Source of the DNA: Ahaetulla prasina
Taxonomy: Eukaryota; Chordata; Lepidosauria; Squamata; Colubridae
Direction of reading: 5' to 3'
Assembly (NCBI RefSeq): GCF_028640845.1
Contig: NC_080544.1
Location: forward strand, 55,775,211-55,839,210
DNA: 64,000 nt
Below the pieces are notes generated by a model. That model was not told where the DNA came from, searched no databases, and saw nothing but the letters and a program-made list of their open reading frames with translations. Below, piece by piece: positions 22,235 to 34,693 of the stretch. Position 1 is the stretch's first letter. Each line of letters begins with the position of its first letter. Position numbers and translations under genes: made by a program.

Positions 22235-23287
22235 TTAACATTTACCTAAACTACTACTATTTAGATTTTTAGTTTTTTATACTATGGAGCTCTTTGATAA
22301 TTTTATTTATGCTATTTTCTGTTTTTATTTATATGCCATGCTTTTTACCTGCTATTTTTAATTTAAAGTGGCTTAAATGAATGATTTTAAAGTGTTAGCC
22401 ATTGCTGAACTTCCTATCAGCACATTGCAAACTGATACCTTTTTGGCTTTCGCTGGGTAGCAGGAAAGCTTTTTCACTGGGTAGCAGGAAAGCTTTTATG
22501 AGGAGAATTGCCACAGGATACTGAATCTGATATAACATCAGCTTTCCAGAATAAATTTTTGAAATCATTCATGTCACTCTGCACAGCTGTTTCTCTTAAG
22601 TAGATCATGGAAACTCCTACTTCTATGGTTGGTTTATGACTGAAGTGGCTGAGAGTTGGGACTACATCAAGCTCAAATTTGCAAACAAGCTCTTATGACC
22701 AAGCCTCCTTCCCTCCCTCCCTCCGTCTCTCCCTCTCTCTCTTTCAAAATTTTGCATATTAAAGTCATCGGGCTGGCAAGGTGTCACTGTATTCATTGGG
22801 TGAGTTTCTGATTCCTTAAAAGACAATGGTGTAAATTTAATTTAAATTTTTTAATTATACATGATTTTTGTGACTATGCAGTGAAAGAGTGCTTAGTATA
22901 TAGATTTTGAAAACTTAATAATAGATTAAGGAGCCAGAAGGATTTGAAATTATAGTTTTGAATTATTTAGAAGACATTTTTCACGGGAAAATGGAGATTG
23001 CTTTCCTTTTTTTTTTTTTAAGGATAAGGTGATCTTAAAGGCTGAATACTACAGCCAGAGTATAAGGAAAGTGGAATAGAAATCCTTAGTGCATACTTTT
23101 GAATGTTTTTCAGCCAGATTTTTGACCAGGATGAATCAAATCCTTGATAAAATTGACAGAACACATTCTAATAAAGTTGGAAAATAAGAACGGGCTATAA
23201 TGGATGTATATTAAATTAATTTGAAGGATAATTTAGATGTAATACAAATGAATATGTATAAATGAAGTGATTTATATGTAATGCAAA
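22235..23287. other. unannotated AT-rich sequence with short tandem duplications
   Basis: No gene. It contains a near-exact short duplication 'ctgggtagcaggaaagcttt' at about 22,453 and 22,478, a (CCCT/CTCT) tract at 22,708-22,744 and a poly(T) run near 23,010. Confidence 0.5.
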
Positions 23288-23432
23288 TGGGTGCTCCATC
23301 ACTGGAAGTGGGTGTTCCATCACTGGAGGCTTTTAAAAAAGAGACTGAACAGCTACATGTCTGAAATAGGGTCTCCTGCTTGAGAAGAGGGTTGACCTCC
23401 AAGTTCCCTCCCAACTTTGGAAGATTTGGAAT
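23288..23432 (+). mobile_element. CR1 LINE 3' UTR fragment
   Basis: 'ccatcactggaggcttttaa', 'gagactgaacagctacatgt' and 'gagggttgacctccaagttc' match the end of the CR1 ORF and 3' UTR seen more fully at 29,400. The tail is degraded. Confidence 0.75.
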
Positions 23433-24724
23433 ACTTTTTTAGAAGTGACAAACAAAAGGATAAATATTGATATTAAAGAAATCTGTTAAAGTTCTGAAGG
23501 ATTCCTGTTTTGAAACACAGATGAACACAGATGTCTCTGAAATTTTTTGAGGGGCTTAAAGAATGATTTTTAAAAAATCAGGGAAGATTTATAAGATAAG
23601 CTTGTTTGACCATGGTTAAAAGAAGAAAATAGTTGCATTTGGTGCTCTTGCTGGATTTTGCTGACAAAGATTGTTGACAGATCATTTGGACCTCTTTTTC
23701 CTAAGAAATGAGCAATGGGGAGAAGAGAGATTATGCTTTATTTAGAGATGGTGATAAAGTATTAAAATTGTTTTTACCTGCTGATGAAAGGGAATTTACT
23801 TCTTTGCTCTTTCTCCTTCACTTTTATCTTTTTTCCCTGTTCCATCCTTTTTCCTGTTCCATCTTTTTTGTGTGTGTGTGTTCACATTTTTTGTATTTTT
23901 TTATTCTGTTCCTTTATAATTTTTAATAACATTATTTTTAAAATATAGGTATCCTAAGAAAATATTTCTTTTGAAGAATTGCATACATATTTTGAAAATA
24001 AATAGAAACCATGATAACTTGAGAACTAGCATAGTTAATACCATAATCGATAAGGAGCCTTAGTTAACTTGTTGCTGATTTACTGTAATTCACTCTACAT
24101 GTGGATGCTATTGCTTTTTTACAGTAAGGTTCTTTTGGTTATCTTGCTGTTTTTACGTGGCCTGAAAAAAAAATCCTAAACTAAAATTTCCATCGTACTG
24201 TCTGTCCTTGAGTTTTAACTGAAGTTGGGGAAGAGCTTTATGCGAAGTACTAAAAGAAAGCAAATATGATAGGATTCAAAAAAAACTCTACTCATTACTT
24301 TCTCCATTTCACTGAGTCTGACAAATTGCACAGAACAATCTCTGGTACAGTTTTGTCACCTCATCCATGTTCACAGCAATTGATATGATATCTAAAGATT
24401 AATCTATAGTTCTGAATAATGAAACCTTTGCAATTTAAAAAAAAATTCCAAAAAGAATAAGTGTCTGAAAAAGAAACTCAGAAACACTCCTTATAAAAGA
24501 GTATTGACTAAAGGATGGATGGAGAAAATTGTATTACAGGAAGCTCAGTGCTCTGTACAACTTCCCACAACTTCTATCAACTATTTTTCTTTTTTTCTTC
24601 CTATTCTTTTCTCACAAATACAGTTCCTCTTTCTCTGGGGGAAGGGGTGTAAATCAATCAAGTGTTGATCCATTGGTTGTGGCAGAAATTGACTGATCAG
24701 CTTGTTCCCAAAGTTTAACATCAG
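23433..24724. other. unannotated sequence
   Basis: Unique AT-rich DNA. The frame at 23,708-23,926 starts well but dissolves into a hydrophobic poly-pyrimidine translation, so I do not call it. Confidence 0.4.
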
Positions 24725-24802
24725 GCGTTGAGAATAGAGTCACCCAGCCAACTTTCATGCCATCCTGCTGACTTAACCACTAGGACAAAAACTGGCTCTC
24801 CA
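24725..24802 (-). mobile_element. Sauria-type tRNA-SINE fragment, antisense
   Basis: The minus strand reads 'ggagagccagtttttgtcct', 'agtggttaag' (A-box region) and 'ttggctgggtgac', as in the fuller copy at 40,871. The middle of the SINE and its tail are missing. Confidence 0.6.
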
Positions 24803-26404
24803 TAACTGAAAATTAATGCTGGCTAAATTCTCTCTTCCAATTTCTCTCTTCCAATTTCCAAAAAGCTTTTGCTTCTTTTAGGGAAAGAATTGTTTTCTAT
24901 GTCATTCCCAAGGTACTTTAGAATGTCTTTGCAATTTTTTTAGAGTCTTGCAGTTATATTTTCTACCTGTTCATCACTTGGTATCTCCTACAATGCTCAT
25001 ATTTTTTAATCAGAAAAAAATTCATGAAAAGAGTTGTACCATGATATCATTCCTTATACCTGCAAGATGAGAAGCCAGGAAGGCTACAGGTACTGGAGAA
25101 CTGGTAGAGCAAGGAAGTCAAGATGCCCTCACTTTTCTTCCTGTAGTGGCAGAATCCCATATTTTTTTAAATATAGAAGGCATTTAGGCACAATTTGTTG
25201 CAGTAGTAGTGAAAGCTCTCAAGTGTACTGTTTTTCTCAACAGTTTGAAATCCTAACATGCAAGTTTCTGGCCATTATATTGTTCATTGTATATAGCAGT
25301 ACATAATTTTTTAAAACAAAAATCACCAAATTATTGGCAGAGAAATTGAATTTCTCAGAGCATTTAAATTTCCACAAGGAAATAGAAATTCTTCCACAGA
25401 TTCTTAATGTCATAACTCCATGCTAGAGAGGACAGTTTTATTGTTGAAAAGGTACAGCAGGAGAAGTTTTGAAAAGATGTATTTCCTTCAGATTGAATTG
25501 AATCATAAGAAGCCAAAGAAGCTGCCAATTGCTGGAAAAATGTTTTCAAAATAAAAAGCACAATATTAAAAAAAAACTTGACCTTTTTTATATCTAAATA
25601 AGTACAACAATAGTTCATTCAAACTGTAATAAATTCTTTTCATTTTTAAAGTAATTTCTAAATCATTCTTCCCATCAAATTAAAGAGAAAGAGAATGAAA
25701 ATACAGGAGAATTCATTTGCTTAGCACTAATTTGGTGGCAGAAATACCTGGATTTGTGATTTATCTGGGGTTATTCAGTGAAAGAGGAAGTCCTTCACAT
25801 GACCCCAGTTCTAAGACTTTTATATACCTACAACATTATCATTTCCCACCAGTTCTATTTGTTGTGCCTTGCAGAAATGTCAAAAAAATTATTAGTTCTC
25901 TATTCTGTGTTTGTGGTGTCCTTCAGTACACAAAAGACAATTCCTGAGTATTTGATCATGTCATCAGTCATAAAATTTAGGCACAGTGCAGTCTTTTATG
26001 TTCGCTATCTTGTGAACATTTTGATATGAGTTATGGATAGTAGTAGATACAAAGTTAAATGAACATTGGTGCTTTCCTGAGACATAAAGATTTAAAGATA
26101 TCCCAGTTTGGCTCATTTCTACATTTCAAAAGTACCAACTACTCTTTGGAAACTTCATTGCGACAAAGCAGAACTTATTTGATATTTGAACTCTGCAGTG
26201 CTTGCTGAGTGAGCGGAAGGTGGATTAATTATTTTATGATTGTGTATCATGTTTCTCTCAGACAAGTCAAGTGATTTATGCCCTGCCTTTGCTTTGCTCA
26301 CTTGCCTCCATAAATCATTATCTTAAGAGGCACATATCCCACTGATTCAATCACTCCTTGTCGATGAATAGTTGCCATTCTAAAAAATCATAATGAATTA
26401 ACTT
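24803..26404. other. unannotated sequence
   Basis: No supported gene. A small direct repeat 'ttctctcttccaattt' lies at about 24,830-24,860. The other short frames are not supported. Confidence 0.4.
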
Positions 26405-26490
26405 AAAGGAGACTATTGCTTGACATAGTGTAAGCCACCCTGAGTCTTCGGAGAAGGGCGGGATATAAATGCAAATTTTAAAAAAAAAGA
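26405..26490 (+). mobile_element. 5'-truncated SINE 3' end (L2-like tail)
   Basis: The sequence 'gactattgcttgacatagtg' through 'gggatataaatgcaaatttt' is nearly identical to the last 70 bp of the SINE at 4,630-4,898. An A-rich run closes it. Confidence 0.85.
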
Positions 26491-26794
26491 GTGCAATATC
26501 ACATGGTCCAAATTAAAAATAGAAACAATATTAAGCAATGGCCCATAGAGCCAAAGTACTTCATTTTCTTTTTAGTAATCAAATGAAAGGCTGTAACCAG
26601 GGCTGTGCAAAGCCTCGTAAAGATCACACAAAATTTACTGCGGTAAAGGCATCCCATCAAAGCATATTCATGAGTTAAAATTGGGACTCATTTCAGATTG
26701 AATCAGGTGGCTTCAATCTTAATTCTTCATAGATTCAAGTACTACAGTTTTGAGGATACATGGCAAATAATAAATATATATATTTGCTCTCCCA

Positions 26795-27005
26795 AACTTT
26801 TGTGGCTTGGCAGCCCAGATGGGGGGGAAGAGGGGAATCGGACTGCATGAGTGGCAGGCCACTCATACACGCACACATGCAGCTCCACTCACGCAAGACA
26901 GAAGGGAAGCCTTTGGGGCACAGCTTGTACGAGTGGAGCTCTCATGCACCCCAGTTTTGAATAGGCCACAGCCTGGTAGTGGGCTGCAGTCCCAGGTTTT
27001 GTGAC
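26795..27005. mobile_element. degraded hAT-type short element
   Basis: A GC-rich island in AT-rich DNA reads 'ggccacagcctggtagtggg' and 'ctgcagtcccagg' near its right end and 'gactgcatgagtggcaggcc' inside. These resemble a common amniote hAT MITE whose end is CAGGGGTCCCCAACC, but the termini here are eroded and no target duplication is clear. The short frames over it are incidental. Confidence 0.5.
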
Positions 27006-27229
27006 TTCTGACTTACAGCATGAAGTACAAATACACTATGTAAATTGGAAATATTAAAAACATTATACGGGGTACATCTTTTGAAAATAATAGCACTGTA
27101 CTTGCAGATTCCAGCTACTATCATATTTGTTTATTTAGTGAAGATGAAGCACAGTCATGGAACCATGCTAACCATGCTAAGTGCTGGTGACCTTGTTAGC
27201 TTATTTACCTCACAAAATAATTGCTGGAG

Positions 27230-27760
27230 GAAAAACTGAAAGAAAGGTTTGGAGAACCAGTAGCAAAAATCCCTGCCCACCCAATTGCCTGGTCGCTCGC
27301 TTGCTGCTTCTTTTAAAAAATACTTTTAAAATATATAAAAAAAAGGCTGACGATCACAGTGAGCCACGCAATCGTCAGAGCCTTTTTTTTTACCTTTAAA
27401 AGCATTTTTTGTACAACCTATTGGTTGTAAAAAATGCTTTTAAAAGTAAAAAAACCAGCTCTGACAATCACAGCTGAGCCATGCGAATGTCAGAGCCTTT
27501 TTTTAACTTTTAAAAGCATTTTTTACAACCTATTCGGTCAAATAGGTTGTAAAAAAATGCTTTTAAAAGAAAAAAAAGATTGCGCACCACAGCTAATCAC
27601 CCCCGCAAGCTGTTCTACTTACCCCGTGCCTCCTTTTGGTGTGCACTGTGCGCACGCACGCACCTCGCATTTTGTGCATGGTTAGCACTGTGCATGCGTG
27701 CACGCAGCACAAATGCGGAGCCAGCGAACCAGTAGTAAACTGGTTCAGATTTCACCACTG
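27230..27760. mobile_element. hAT-type short element with three hairpins
   Basis: The right end reads CAGTGGTGAAATCTGAACC on the minus strand, then 'agtttactactggttcgc', the same family of ends as 31,024-31,168 and 61,515-61,796. The left end is eroded near 'ggagaaccagtagcaaaaat'. No transposase is encoded. The interior is dominated by three successive inverted repeats (27,345-27,570) and a CpG-rich stretch near 27,640-27,720. Confidence 0.75.
27345..27570. repeat. three consecutive hairpins
   Basis: Hairpin 1 pairs ggctgacgat (27,345) with atcgtcagagcc (27,371). Hairpin 2 pairs 'agcattttttgtacaacc' (27,401) with 'ggttgtaaaaaatgct' (27,423), extended outward by gtcagagc/ctctgac. Hairpin 3 pairs about 28 bases from 27,507 with 27,541-27,569 around the loop cggtca. 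Hairpins 2 and 3 are copies of one another. Confidence 0.9.
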
Positions 27761-29395
27761 AGGATAGTCCATGAAACAGATAAATGGGTAACTGATTTTT
27801 GTGGATAGATTTGCAGGTATTCCTTTTCTTTGATGTAGATGAAAATATCCTGTAATTCCAGGATTACCTAATTTGAGCTAATGTTTCATAATTTCTTAAT
27901 TAGTGCCACAATGCAGCATCTTATAAAGATTGCAAGAATACAATGAAACAAAAAGAACTATATTTCCAATATATAATTTAGCAAGTATCTGACAACTCAA
28001 TGATTAAGGGAAAAATTGCATGGTTTGATGCTTACATTTATTAATCATATAGTAAATATTTAGCTATCTAACCAACAAAGCAAATATATGAACAATGCAG
28101 ACAAGAACAAATCTTAATCAGTAAATCTATGTTGTAATTCTCTAGAGATTCCAAGGTGATCTACAGTATGCTACAGTACTTTATGTTCCATAGAGTAACT
28201 ATACTTCAGTCTAAAAAGAAATGCCAAGTGTTAACTTGGAAATAAGATGAAAAAAATGTGATTTAAAATGCTTATGTCCTTGATGCACATTTAACAGATC
28301 TTGTATGAGACTATTTTCCACTTGCTGATGCTGCCCTTGAGAGGGAATGCAGTGCAGGTGCTTGAAGAATAATATAACATTTTATGAATCAGGCACCTGA
28401 AATCCGATCATACCATGTGGCCTCTAGAGGTGGTAGCCATACAGAACTAATATTATGTATCTAGTGATAATATCACGCTGCCATGCTGAATTACTTATAT
28501 TGCTTTATTTTGGCCATTGTGAATGTCTGGCTGATTAATTTTCATTCAATATAAATAGAAATGATGGCAAGGGTATTGCAGATAAAATTGGATCGACATT
28601 AGCTGGGACCCGAAGAGCAATTACATACAGTTGTGTCCTTCTCTGAGCCAGGAATGATATCACTTCTGTAATACACAATGCCAGATGTATCTATCAGAGC
28701 ACTGGGATGGGTGGAAAACTCCTTCATTTAAATTTATGTCTTTCCCATTGACTTGCGAGTTGGATTATACTTCAGTTGACTTTGCCAGTTTTGATAGAAA
28801 CTGATTATTTGATGGCTTATAACTAAAATCTATTTTGTGACAGAATTATCTGATGGTGAAATGAGCTCAGATTATTTTGTAAATAAAGGGATAGAAAATG
28901 GTCTTTTAAAACATTATTTAGATTTTAGGAAGCAACGTGAGATAATGATTTCTAGATTCAGTAATACATCTGACTGTAATGTATATACATTTAATGTATA
29001 TACATTTATACATTAAAAGGAGGTATATAATTTATGAATGGGGAATTAGCTTGGCTGTGATTCCCTTAGGGTTGTTCACGCTTCACTTATTAAGGAAAAT
29101 GTGTTTTGACAACCAAAGCTTGAGCATAGTACCTCTTAATGAAACAGGCTGTTTTTTTCAGACTTCAGGGTGAATCTGAAAAAAGATGCTGCTACTTGAG
29201 GTTCTTGTGATACTTGAACTCTTGCAACTCTTCAAACTGACTAGTTGCTTTAATAAACAGTAAAGAAGTGCTATGCTCACATTTACATAAAGCATGTACA
29301 ATTCTTAATTTGCTTAATTTAAATTCAAAAAAGAAGTTACATTATATTTTATGCACATGCATGATCTATTCGATTTCTGCAAGATGGGAGTGTTT
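27761..29395. other. unannotated AT-rich sequence
   Basis: No gene. A short direct repeat 'aatgtatatacattta' occurs at about 28,978-29,010. Confidence 0.4.
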
Positions 29396-29740
29396 GTTTC
29401 ACTGAGATATTTCACCTCAGTGACTTGCCACAAAGAAGAGGGAGTTGGGCTGTTCTCCAAAGCACCTGAGGGTAGAACAAGAAGCAATGGGTGGAAACTG
29501 ATCAAAGAAAGAAGCAACTTAGAACTAAGGAGAAATTTCCTGACAGTTAGAACAATTAATAAGTAGAACGACTTGCCTTCAGAAGTTGTGAATGCTCCAA
29601 CACTGGAAATTTTTAAGAAAATGTTGGATAACCATCTGACTGAGATGGTGTAGGGTTTCCTGCCTGGGCAGGGGGTTGGACTAGAAGGCCTCCAAGGTCC
29701 CTTCCAACTCTGTTGTTATGTTATGTTATGCTATGTTAAA
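29396..29740 (+). mobile_element. CR1 LINE 3' end, sense
   Basis: The last part of the CR1 ORF is readable as 'CHKEEGVGLFSKAPEGRTRS', 'NGWKLIKERSNLELRRNFLT' and 'VRTINK', then a stop (29,563-29,565). In-frame family residues continue after it ('LEIFKKMLDNHL'). The 3' UTR 'gttggactagaaggcctcc' ends in (TTATG)n. Antisense copies of the same region lie at 8,461, 30,994 and 34,350. Confidence 0.93.
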
Positions 29741-30993
29741 ATTTGCCTGATTGATATGCTTTGCATCAATTCTGGGATCTCTTTCTCTACTTGCAGTATA
29801 GTAATCCTAGATTTATGTCACTCATTCAATGTTTGTTACAACTGCAATGATTAAAAAACAACAACAACCCAATACAAACTAAAAAAGAAAAAGTAGGAGA
29901 TGGAAGATGCAGAAAAGAAAAAGATAATACAAAATAAAGAAATAAGGGAAAATAAGAATATAATGAAGAAAGAGAAAAGAAATAAGTGTATATAAAGAAA
30001 TGACTTCTCTTTCATTACAATTTTAGTAACTTATCACCTTTTCTTAAAATACAACAAATGATTTCTTCTTCCCATGCCTCATCTATTATGTATAAAGAGA
30101 TCTTTAAAAAACTTTTTTTTCTAGTCCTGATAAGCAAAAGTCCATTATGGCTTACCAGAAATAACAATATATATAGCCTCTTTTGTAAATCCAATAGAAG
30201 AAGATTGACCAGGTCACTCTCTTGTTTTGTTATTTCCATATCCCTTTTAATTATTAAAGCATTAGCTGGAATCTCTTGTATGTATAGTATAGCAACTTTT
30301 TCCATTTTTGTAGCTTTTCATTTTTAAAGCCTGTTTCAGACCATTCTCAATTTTAGCCAGTAAAATGTTTTCTTTTTCCATACTATCTTTCATACACAAA
30401 GTGTCTAGAAAGATACTCTTAAAATTAATGTCCCTTTTGCTCAAAAATATTCTTATATATTTTGAATGTTAAAATATTTTGCTCCATTCTATAATAGGAA
30501 ATCTTTTTTAATGGTTATCTTTATATCCTTGTGGTACTCTCCAATATTCAAAGCAAAAACATTTTCCCATGGGAAATGTTCTAATATTTAATTTGAAAAC
30601 CTTATTTCAAATTTATCTGGACTCATTTTTAACATTTCAGAATCAAAGTTTTAATCACTCCTTTACTTTATTCCAGAAAAAAAAAGAGCAACTTCTTAAA
30701 TTTGTATTTACAACTTCTTTCAGTATGGGATAAAGGAAGCTCATCTTGTTCTGTAAAACCTGTTAATTTAAAGCTTCCTAATTACTGAAAATAAGTGAAT
30801 GGGTAATTTCTGAAAATGATTAGAAAAGAAGGTAGGCTAATGCAGTATTCTTAAAAGTGCCTACTGTGCTTTAAGCAAGATGTCTATTGTTGTCTACCAG
30901 TGCTCTAAACTTGCCAGAGACTACTACTGCTGTTTAATCTTTATTTTTTCATATAGCATCATAGTTGGATATAGCAATACCTACTTTTAGTTT
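29741..30993. other. unannotated AT-rich sequence
   Basis: No supported gene. Overlapping opposite-strand frames at 30,015-30,444 are in A/T-rich DNA and look incidental. Old LINE-derived sequence is possible but I could not identify it. Confidence 0.35.
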
Positions 30994-31690
30994 AGAATAG
31001 AATAACAGGAAGGAATCTTGGAGCAGTGGTGGGTTTTACTTACCTTTATTATTAGTTTGCTCGTGCGCAGAGTGTATTTGATAACTTCCAGGCAGGTGGG
31101 CAGAGCCTTCCACTGCCTTTACTACCGGTTCTCCTGAACCAGTGCGAACTGGTAGCAACCCACCACTGCCTTGGAGGTTTTCTAGTCCAACCCTCTGCTT
31201 AGGCAGAAAAACCCTAGAGAAGTGGTTATCCAATATCTCCTTAAAAAATTCCAGTATTGTAGCATTTACAATTTCTTGAGGCAAGTTTTTCCACTGATTA
31301 ATTGTTCTAGCTATCAGGAAATTTCTCCTTAGTTTTATGTTGCTTCTCTCCTTGATTAGTTTCCAGCCATTGCTTCTTTTTCTACCCTCAGGTGCTTTGG
31401 AGAATAGTTTGACTCTCTCTTCTTTGTGGCAACCCCTGAGATATTGGAACACTGCTATCGTATCACCTTCTTTTATCTAGTCCTTCTTTTCATACATTCC
31501 CATTTCCTGCAACTGTTCTTCATATATTTTAGCCTCCAGTCTCCTAATCATCTTTGTTGCTCTTCTCTGCACTCTTTCTAGTCCCAACATCTTTTTTACC
31601 TCATGGCAACCAAAACTAAATGCAGTATTCCAAGTGTGGCCTTACCAAGGCATTTTAAAGTGGTATTAATACTTCACTTTATTTAGTTTA
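30994..31690 (-). mobile_element. CR1 LINE 3' end, antisense, with nested hAT-type element
   Basis: The minus strand encodes 'CHKEERVKLFSKAPEGRKRS', 'NGWKLIKERSNIKLRRNFLI' and 'ARTINQWKNLPQEIVNATIL' (31,440-31,230), followed by the CR1 3' UTR and an (ATTCTA) tail at about 31,000. Inside the 3' UTR, 31,024-31,168 is a separate transposon. The C-terminal coding segment is open for about 70 codons here, longer than in the other CR1 copies. Confidence 0.92.
31024..31168. mobile_element. hAT-type short element nested in CR1, 145 bp
   Basis: The ends are CAGTGGTGGG and, on the minus strand, CAGTGGTGGGTTGC. The 8-bp flanks are tcttggag (31,016-31,023) and ccttggag (31,169-31,176), a 7/8 match. Both halves of the host site reconstitute the CR1 3' UTR motif 'cttggag'. 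It has no coding capacity. Confidence 0.93.
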
Positions 31691-32236
31691 ATTTGCTGTT
31701 TTTCTATCATGGGGCAAGCTAAAATTTTACGCTGTTCTGGAAAATCCACATTGTTCATTGTTATAGAAGGCAGCTCATTGAATTATCCTTTTGTTATATT
31801 TTGTTTTCCTTGAAATGTCTTTGGTGATTCCATTTTCATGGTTAAAATCAAAATCTGTCCATGAGTGAAATTTGTTAATGATAAGGTCCTTGCCCATAAT
31901 TGAGAGCATATATAAATGCATTAGAACTTGCATTAATGAAGAGAGCTGAATTAGCAGCTTACTTAAATTTACTGCTTTTGTTATGCATAGATAATACTGA
32001 AAGTAATACAAGCATTATTTTCATCTTTGCTTCATTTATTTTCTCTTTGCTTAAAACATAAAGATGTTTAAAAAATAATTTCACTTGTTTTTAGAAAGAT
32101 TAGAAAGAGCTGAAAAGAGCTACAGCCCCAAATGGTAATTATCAGGAAGATTCATATGAAATTTGGGATGGAAATTCATTTGTTGAAAAAATGTTCTCTC
32201 AAATGCACTTCTAAACCTGTTTTATCTGACAATATT
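31691..32236. other. unannotated sequence
   Basis: Unique AT-rich DNA with no supported gene. Confidence 0.4.
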
Positions 32237-32260
32237 GATAGGGTTAGGGTTAGGGTTAGG
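32237..32260 (+). repeat. interstitial telomere-like (TTAGGG)n, about 3.5 units
   Basis: The run 'tagggttagggttaggg' continues to ttagg. A complementary-sense pair, ccctaac and accctaacc, lies at about 32,337-32,357, so the two form an inverted arrangement about 75 bp apart. Confidence 0.9.
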
Positions 32261-32336
32261 TAAATTTGTTGCCTCCAACAGATTGGTGGGGTATCAGTGT
32301 AATAGCAGCACAAGTTCAATCATCTGCAGGATTAGT

Positions 32337-32357
32337 AACCCTAACTTTACCCTAACC
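32337..32357 (-). repeat. telomere-like CCCTAA motifs in inverse orientation
   Basis: Two imperfect CCCTAA units ('ccctaac' and 'ccctaacc') are separated by 'ttta'. They can pair with the upstream TTAGGG run. Confidence 0.75.
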
Positions 32358-34349
32358 TATTGGGCAGGAAAAATGGCATGACACCCCATAATCCCCTCTC
32401 CCCTTAAGTAGACATAACTTATTGGTGTATGAAATTCCTTGGCAGGCAAACAAGACAACAGCCAGAGTACAGTATGATGCTGAGAACAATATAGAAAGCC
32501 TGATAAGGTTATTATCCATTGCATATCTCCTGCATAAAGCAACTAAAACTCATTTTCATCTATATAATTATAGTTGCCCTGTACCTGTAGTATCTGTGTG
32601 CATGAGTTTCATTATTATCTTACCTGTCTTTCAATAAATAAAAAACATTTGTTTGTCATAACAACTGTCTCTCTGAAACACACACACACACACACACTTT
32701 CAATCACACTTTCTCTCTCGTCCTAATTATCCTGATTTGGCATTACTTTTAATGAAAAATAAACTATCTACTGATACAAAGGATGCATATTATGTACGTA
32801 ATATGCAAATTATATGTTTGCTTTTTCCACATTATCATCATCAAAACCAAATTAGATCAAGCTCATGACTTATAAGATGAGTTGAAAATTTTATATTTTA
32901 TGAGGTTTTAGGGTTTTTAAAAAATTATTAAATTACTACTTATTTGAGGCGAAGGTGCACTGATTGAATAATTCTCTTATTAGCTGTGCTAACGACTGTT
33001 CCTAGAGTTATTAATATATATTTTTTATAAAACAAATGGATGTTTTTCAGCTTTAAGGGACATTCATAGGACAGTTTTGGTCAGAAGTCATGACTGAGAA
33101 GAATGGAAGAAACATTTTTCCTCCAAATATGCTGTGACCTTTCCTTTCTTGCTGTTGAGCAAAGCAAAAACAGAGAGAGTTGGAGCCATACTGCAAATTA
33201 AAATATCTTGCCCTTGGGTCTTCCCTGTTTTGAAAGATAGTTTCCAACCAGCAGAGCACTCTCAATTTCCCTAGACTCCAGATTATCATGGGGCTTTTTC
33301 TGTGTCATTTATAGAATTCCCTTCCAGGCAAGGCTTGACTGGGGCCACAATAACTACATTTTGGTGAGCCTATTTTTCTATGGTTTTTAATTGTATTTAA
33401 ATTTATATTGTTCTAAATTGGGATGCTGCTGCCAGGTTTGTGTTATTTTTTTTATCTGTCATTTTACTTGATTTTATAGTAAATGCTTTTATTTGAATGC
33501 TAAGTTTTTTATGGTAAATCTCTTGGTGAGCTTTAATTATTGAACAGCTTAATTTTTTTAATAAACAAAGAAACTAAGGCATGTATAGTAGTATGGTAAT
33601 TTGAAATATGAGTATTTGGTTTAAAATTATTGTAACTTAGATACTCTAGCTTTTGTATCAAAGTGATTGCAATTGTTGGCTTGTTTTATTTTGCTCTTCA
33701 GTGGTAGATGCATTGGGATTGGAAATATCAGATCAACCAGTAAAGTCCAGCTCAACCTCTAAAGATTTTCCTCTTTATGTGAATTATTTTCTCAGCAATA
33801 AAGTGAGTTGCTAGCTCCAGCAGTCAACCAATACTTCAGCCTCTATCTTTATCAGTTGTTCTTTGCTGTAGACATGTTTTAGTGGACAATCTCAATAAAG
33901 CACTATGAAAAAGGATTCTGAGCATCTTGTCATGGCCATGATAAGTGTCAGTCGTATTTGTGGGAATGACAGTAGAACTGACATTTTTATTCAAAATGGC
34001 TGTATGCCACTTTTTATAAATTGTAGCACCTTTCCAAATGACAGAACTCCTCTATGAGTTGAAACAGGAAGAAAGATATATGATTTTATATATTGCTTCT
34101 CAATTTCATTCTGGTGATGTTTCATGTTTTATTTCTTTAACATTTTATTGACAAATGATATTTTTACAACCATGGAATAATATTTTGGACTTTAAATATT
34201 TAGAAATGAATGGATGAATAAAGTAAATGAACAAGGAACTAGACTCTCAACAGAGTGTCAGGCTCATATCACCCAATTATATGACCAATTCCTTTGAAAT
34301 TAACATTATTGTGGAGTATAAAAGTATTATAATTTTTTAGATAGGGAAT
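32358..34349. other. unannotated sequence with a short (CA)n
   Basis: A (CA)n run sits at about 32,679-32,697. No supported gene; frames at 32,357-32,637 and 33,053-33,289 have no recognisable domain. Confidence 0.4.
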
Positions 34350-34693
34350 GAAATGGAATGGAATAACAGAATTGGATGGGACCTTCGAGGTCTTCTAGTC
34401 CAACTCCCTGTTCAGGAAGGAAACCCTGTACCATTTCAGACAAATGGTTGTCCTATCTCTTCTTAGAAACTTCTAGTGTTGGAACATTCACAACTTTTGG
34501 AACAAGTTGTTCCACTGATTAATTGTCCTAGCTGTCAGGAAATTTCTCCTTAGTTCTAGTTTTCTCTGCTTGATTAGTTTCTATCCATTGTTTCTTGGCC
34601 TGCCTTCAGGTGCTTTGGACAAAAGCTTGACTCCCTCTTCTTTGTGGCAACCCCTGAGATATTGGAACACTGCTATCATGTCACCCCTACTCC
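34350..34693 (-). mobile_element. CR1 LINE 3' end, antisense
   Basis: The minus strand holds the CR1 C-terminal coding end and 3' UTR ('gagttggactagaagacctc'), with the tail ending near 34,350. It parallels the copies at 8,461 and 30,994. Homology stops sharply at 'catgtcacccctactcc'. Confidence 0.9.

Noticed and set aside
23708..23926. Frame starting 'MSNGEKRDYALFRDGDKV'
   Set aside because: The hydrophilic start is short and is followed by translation of a T-rich tract. No splice or neighbour evidence.
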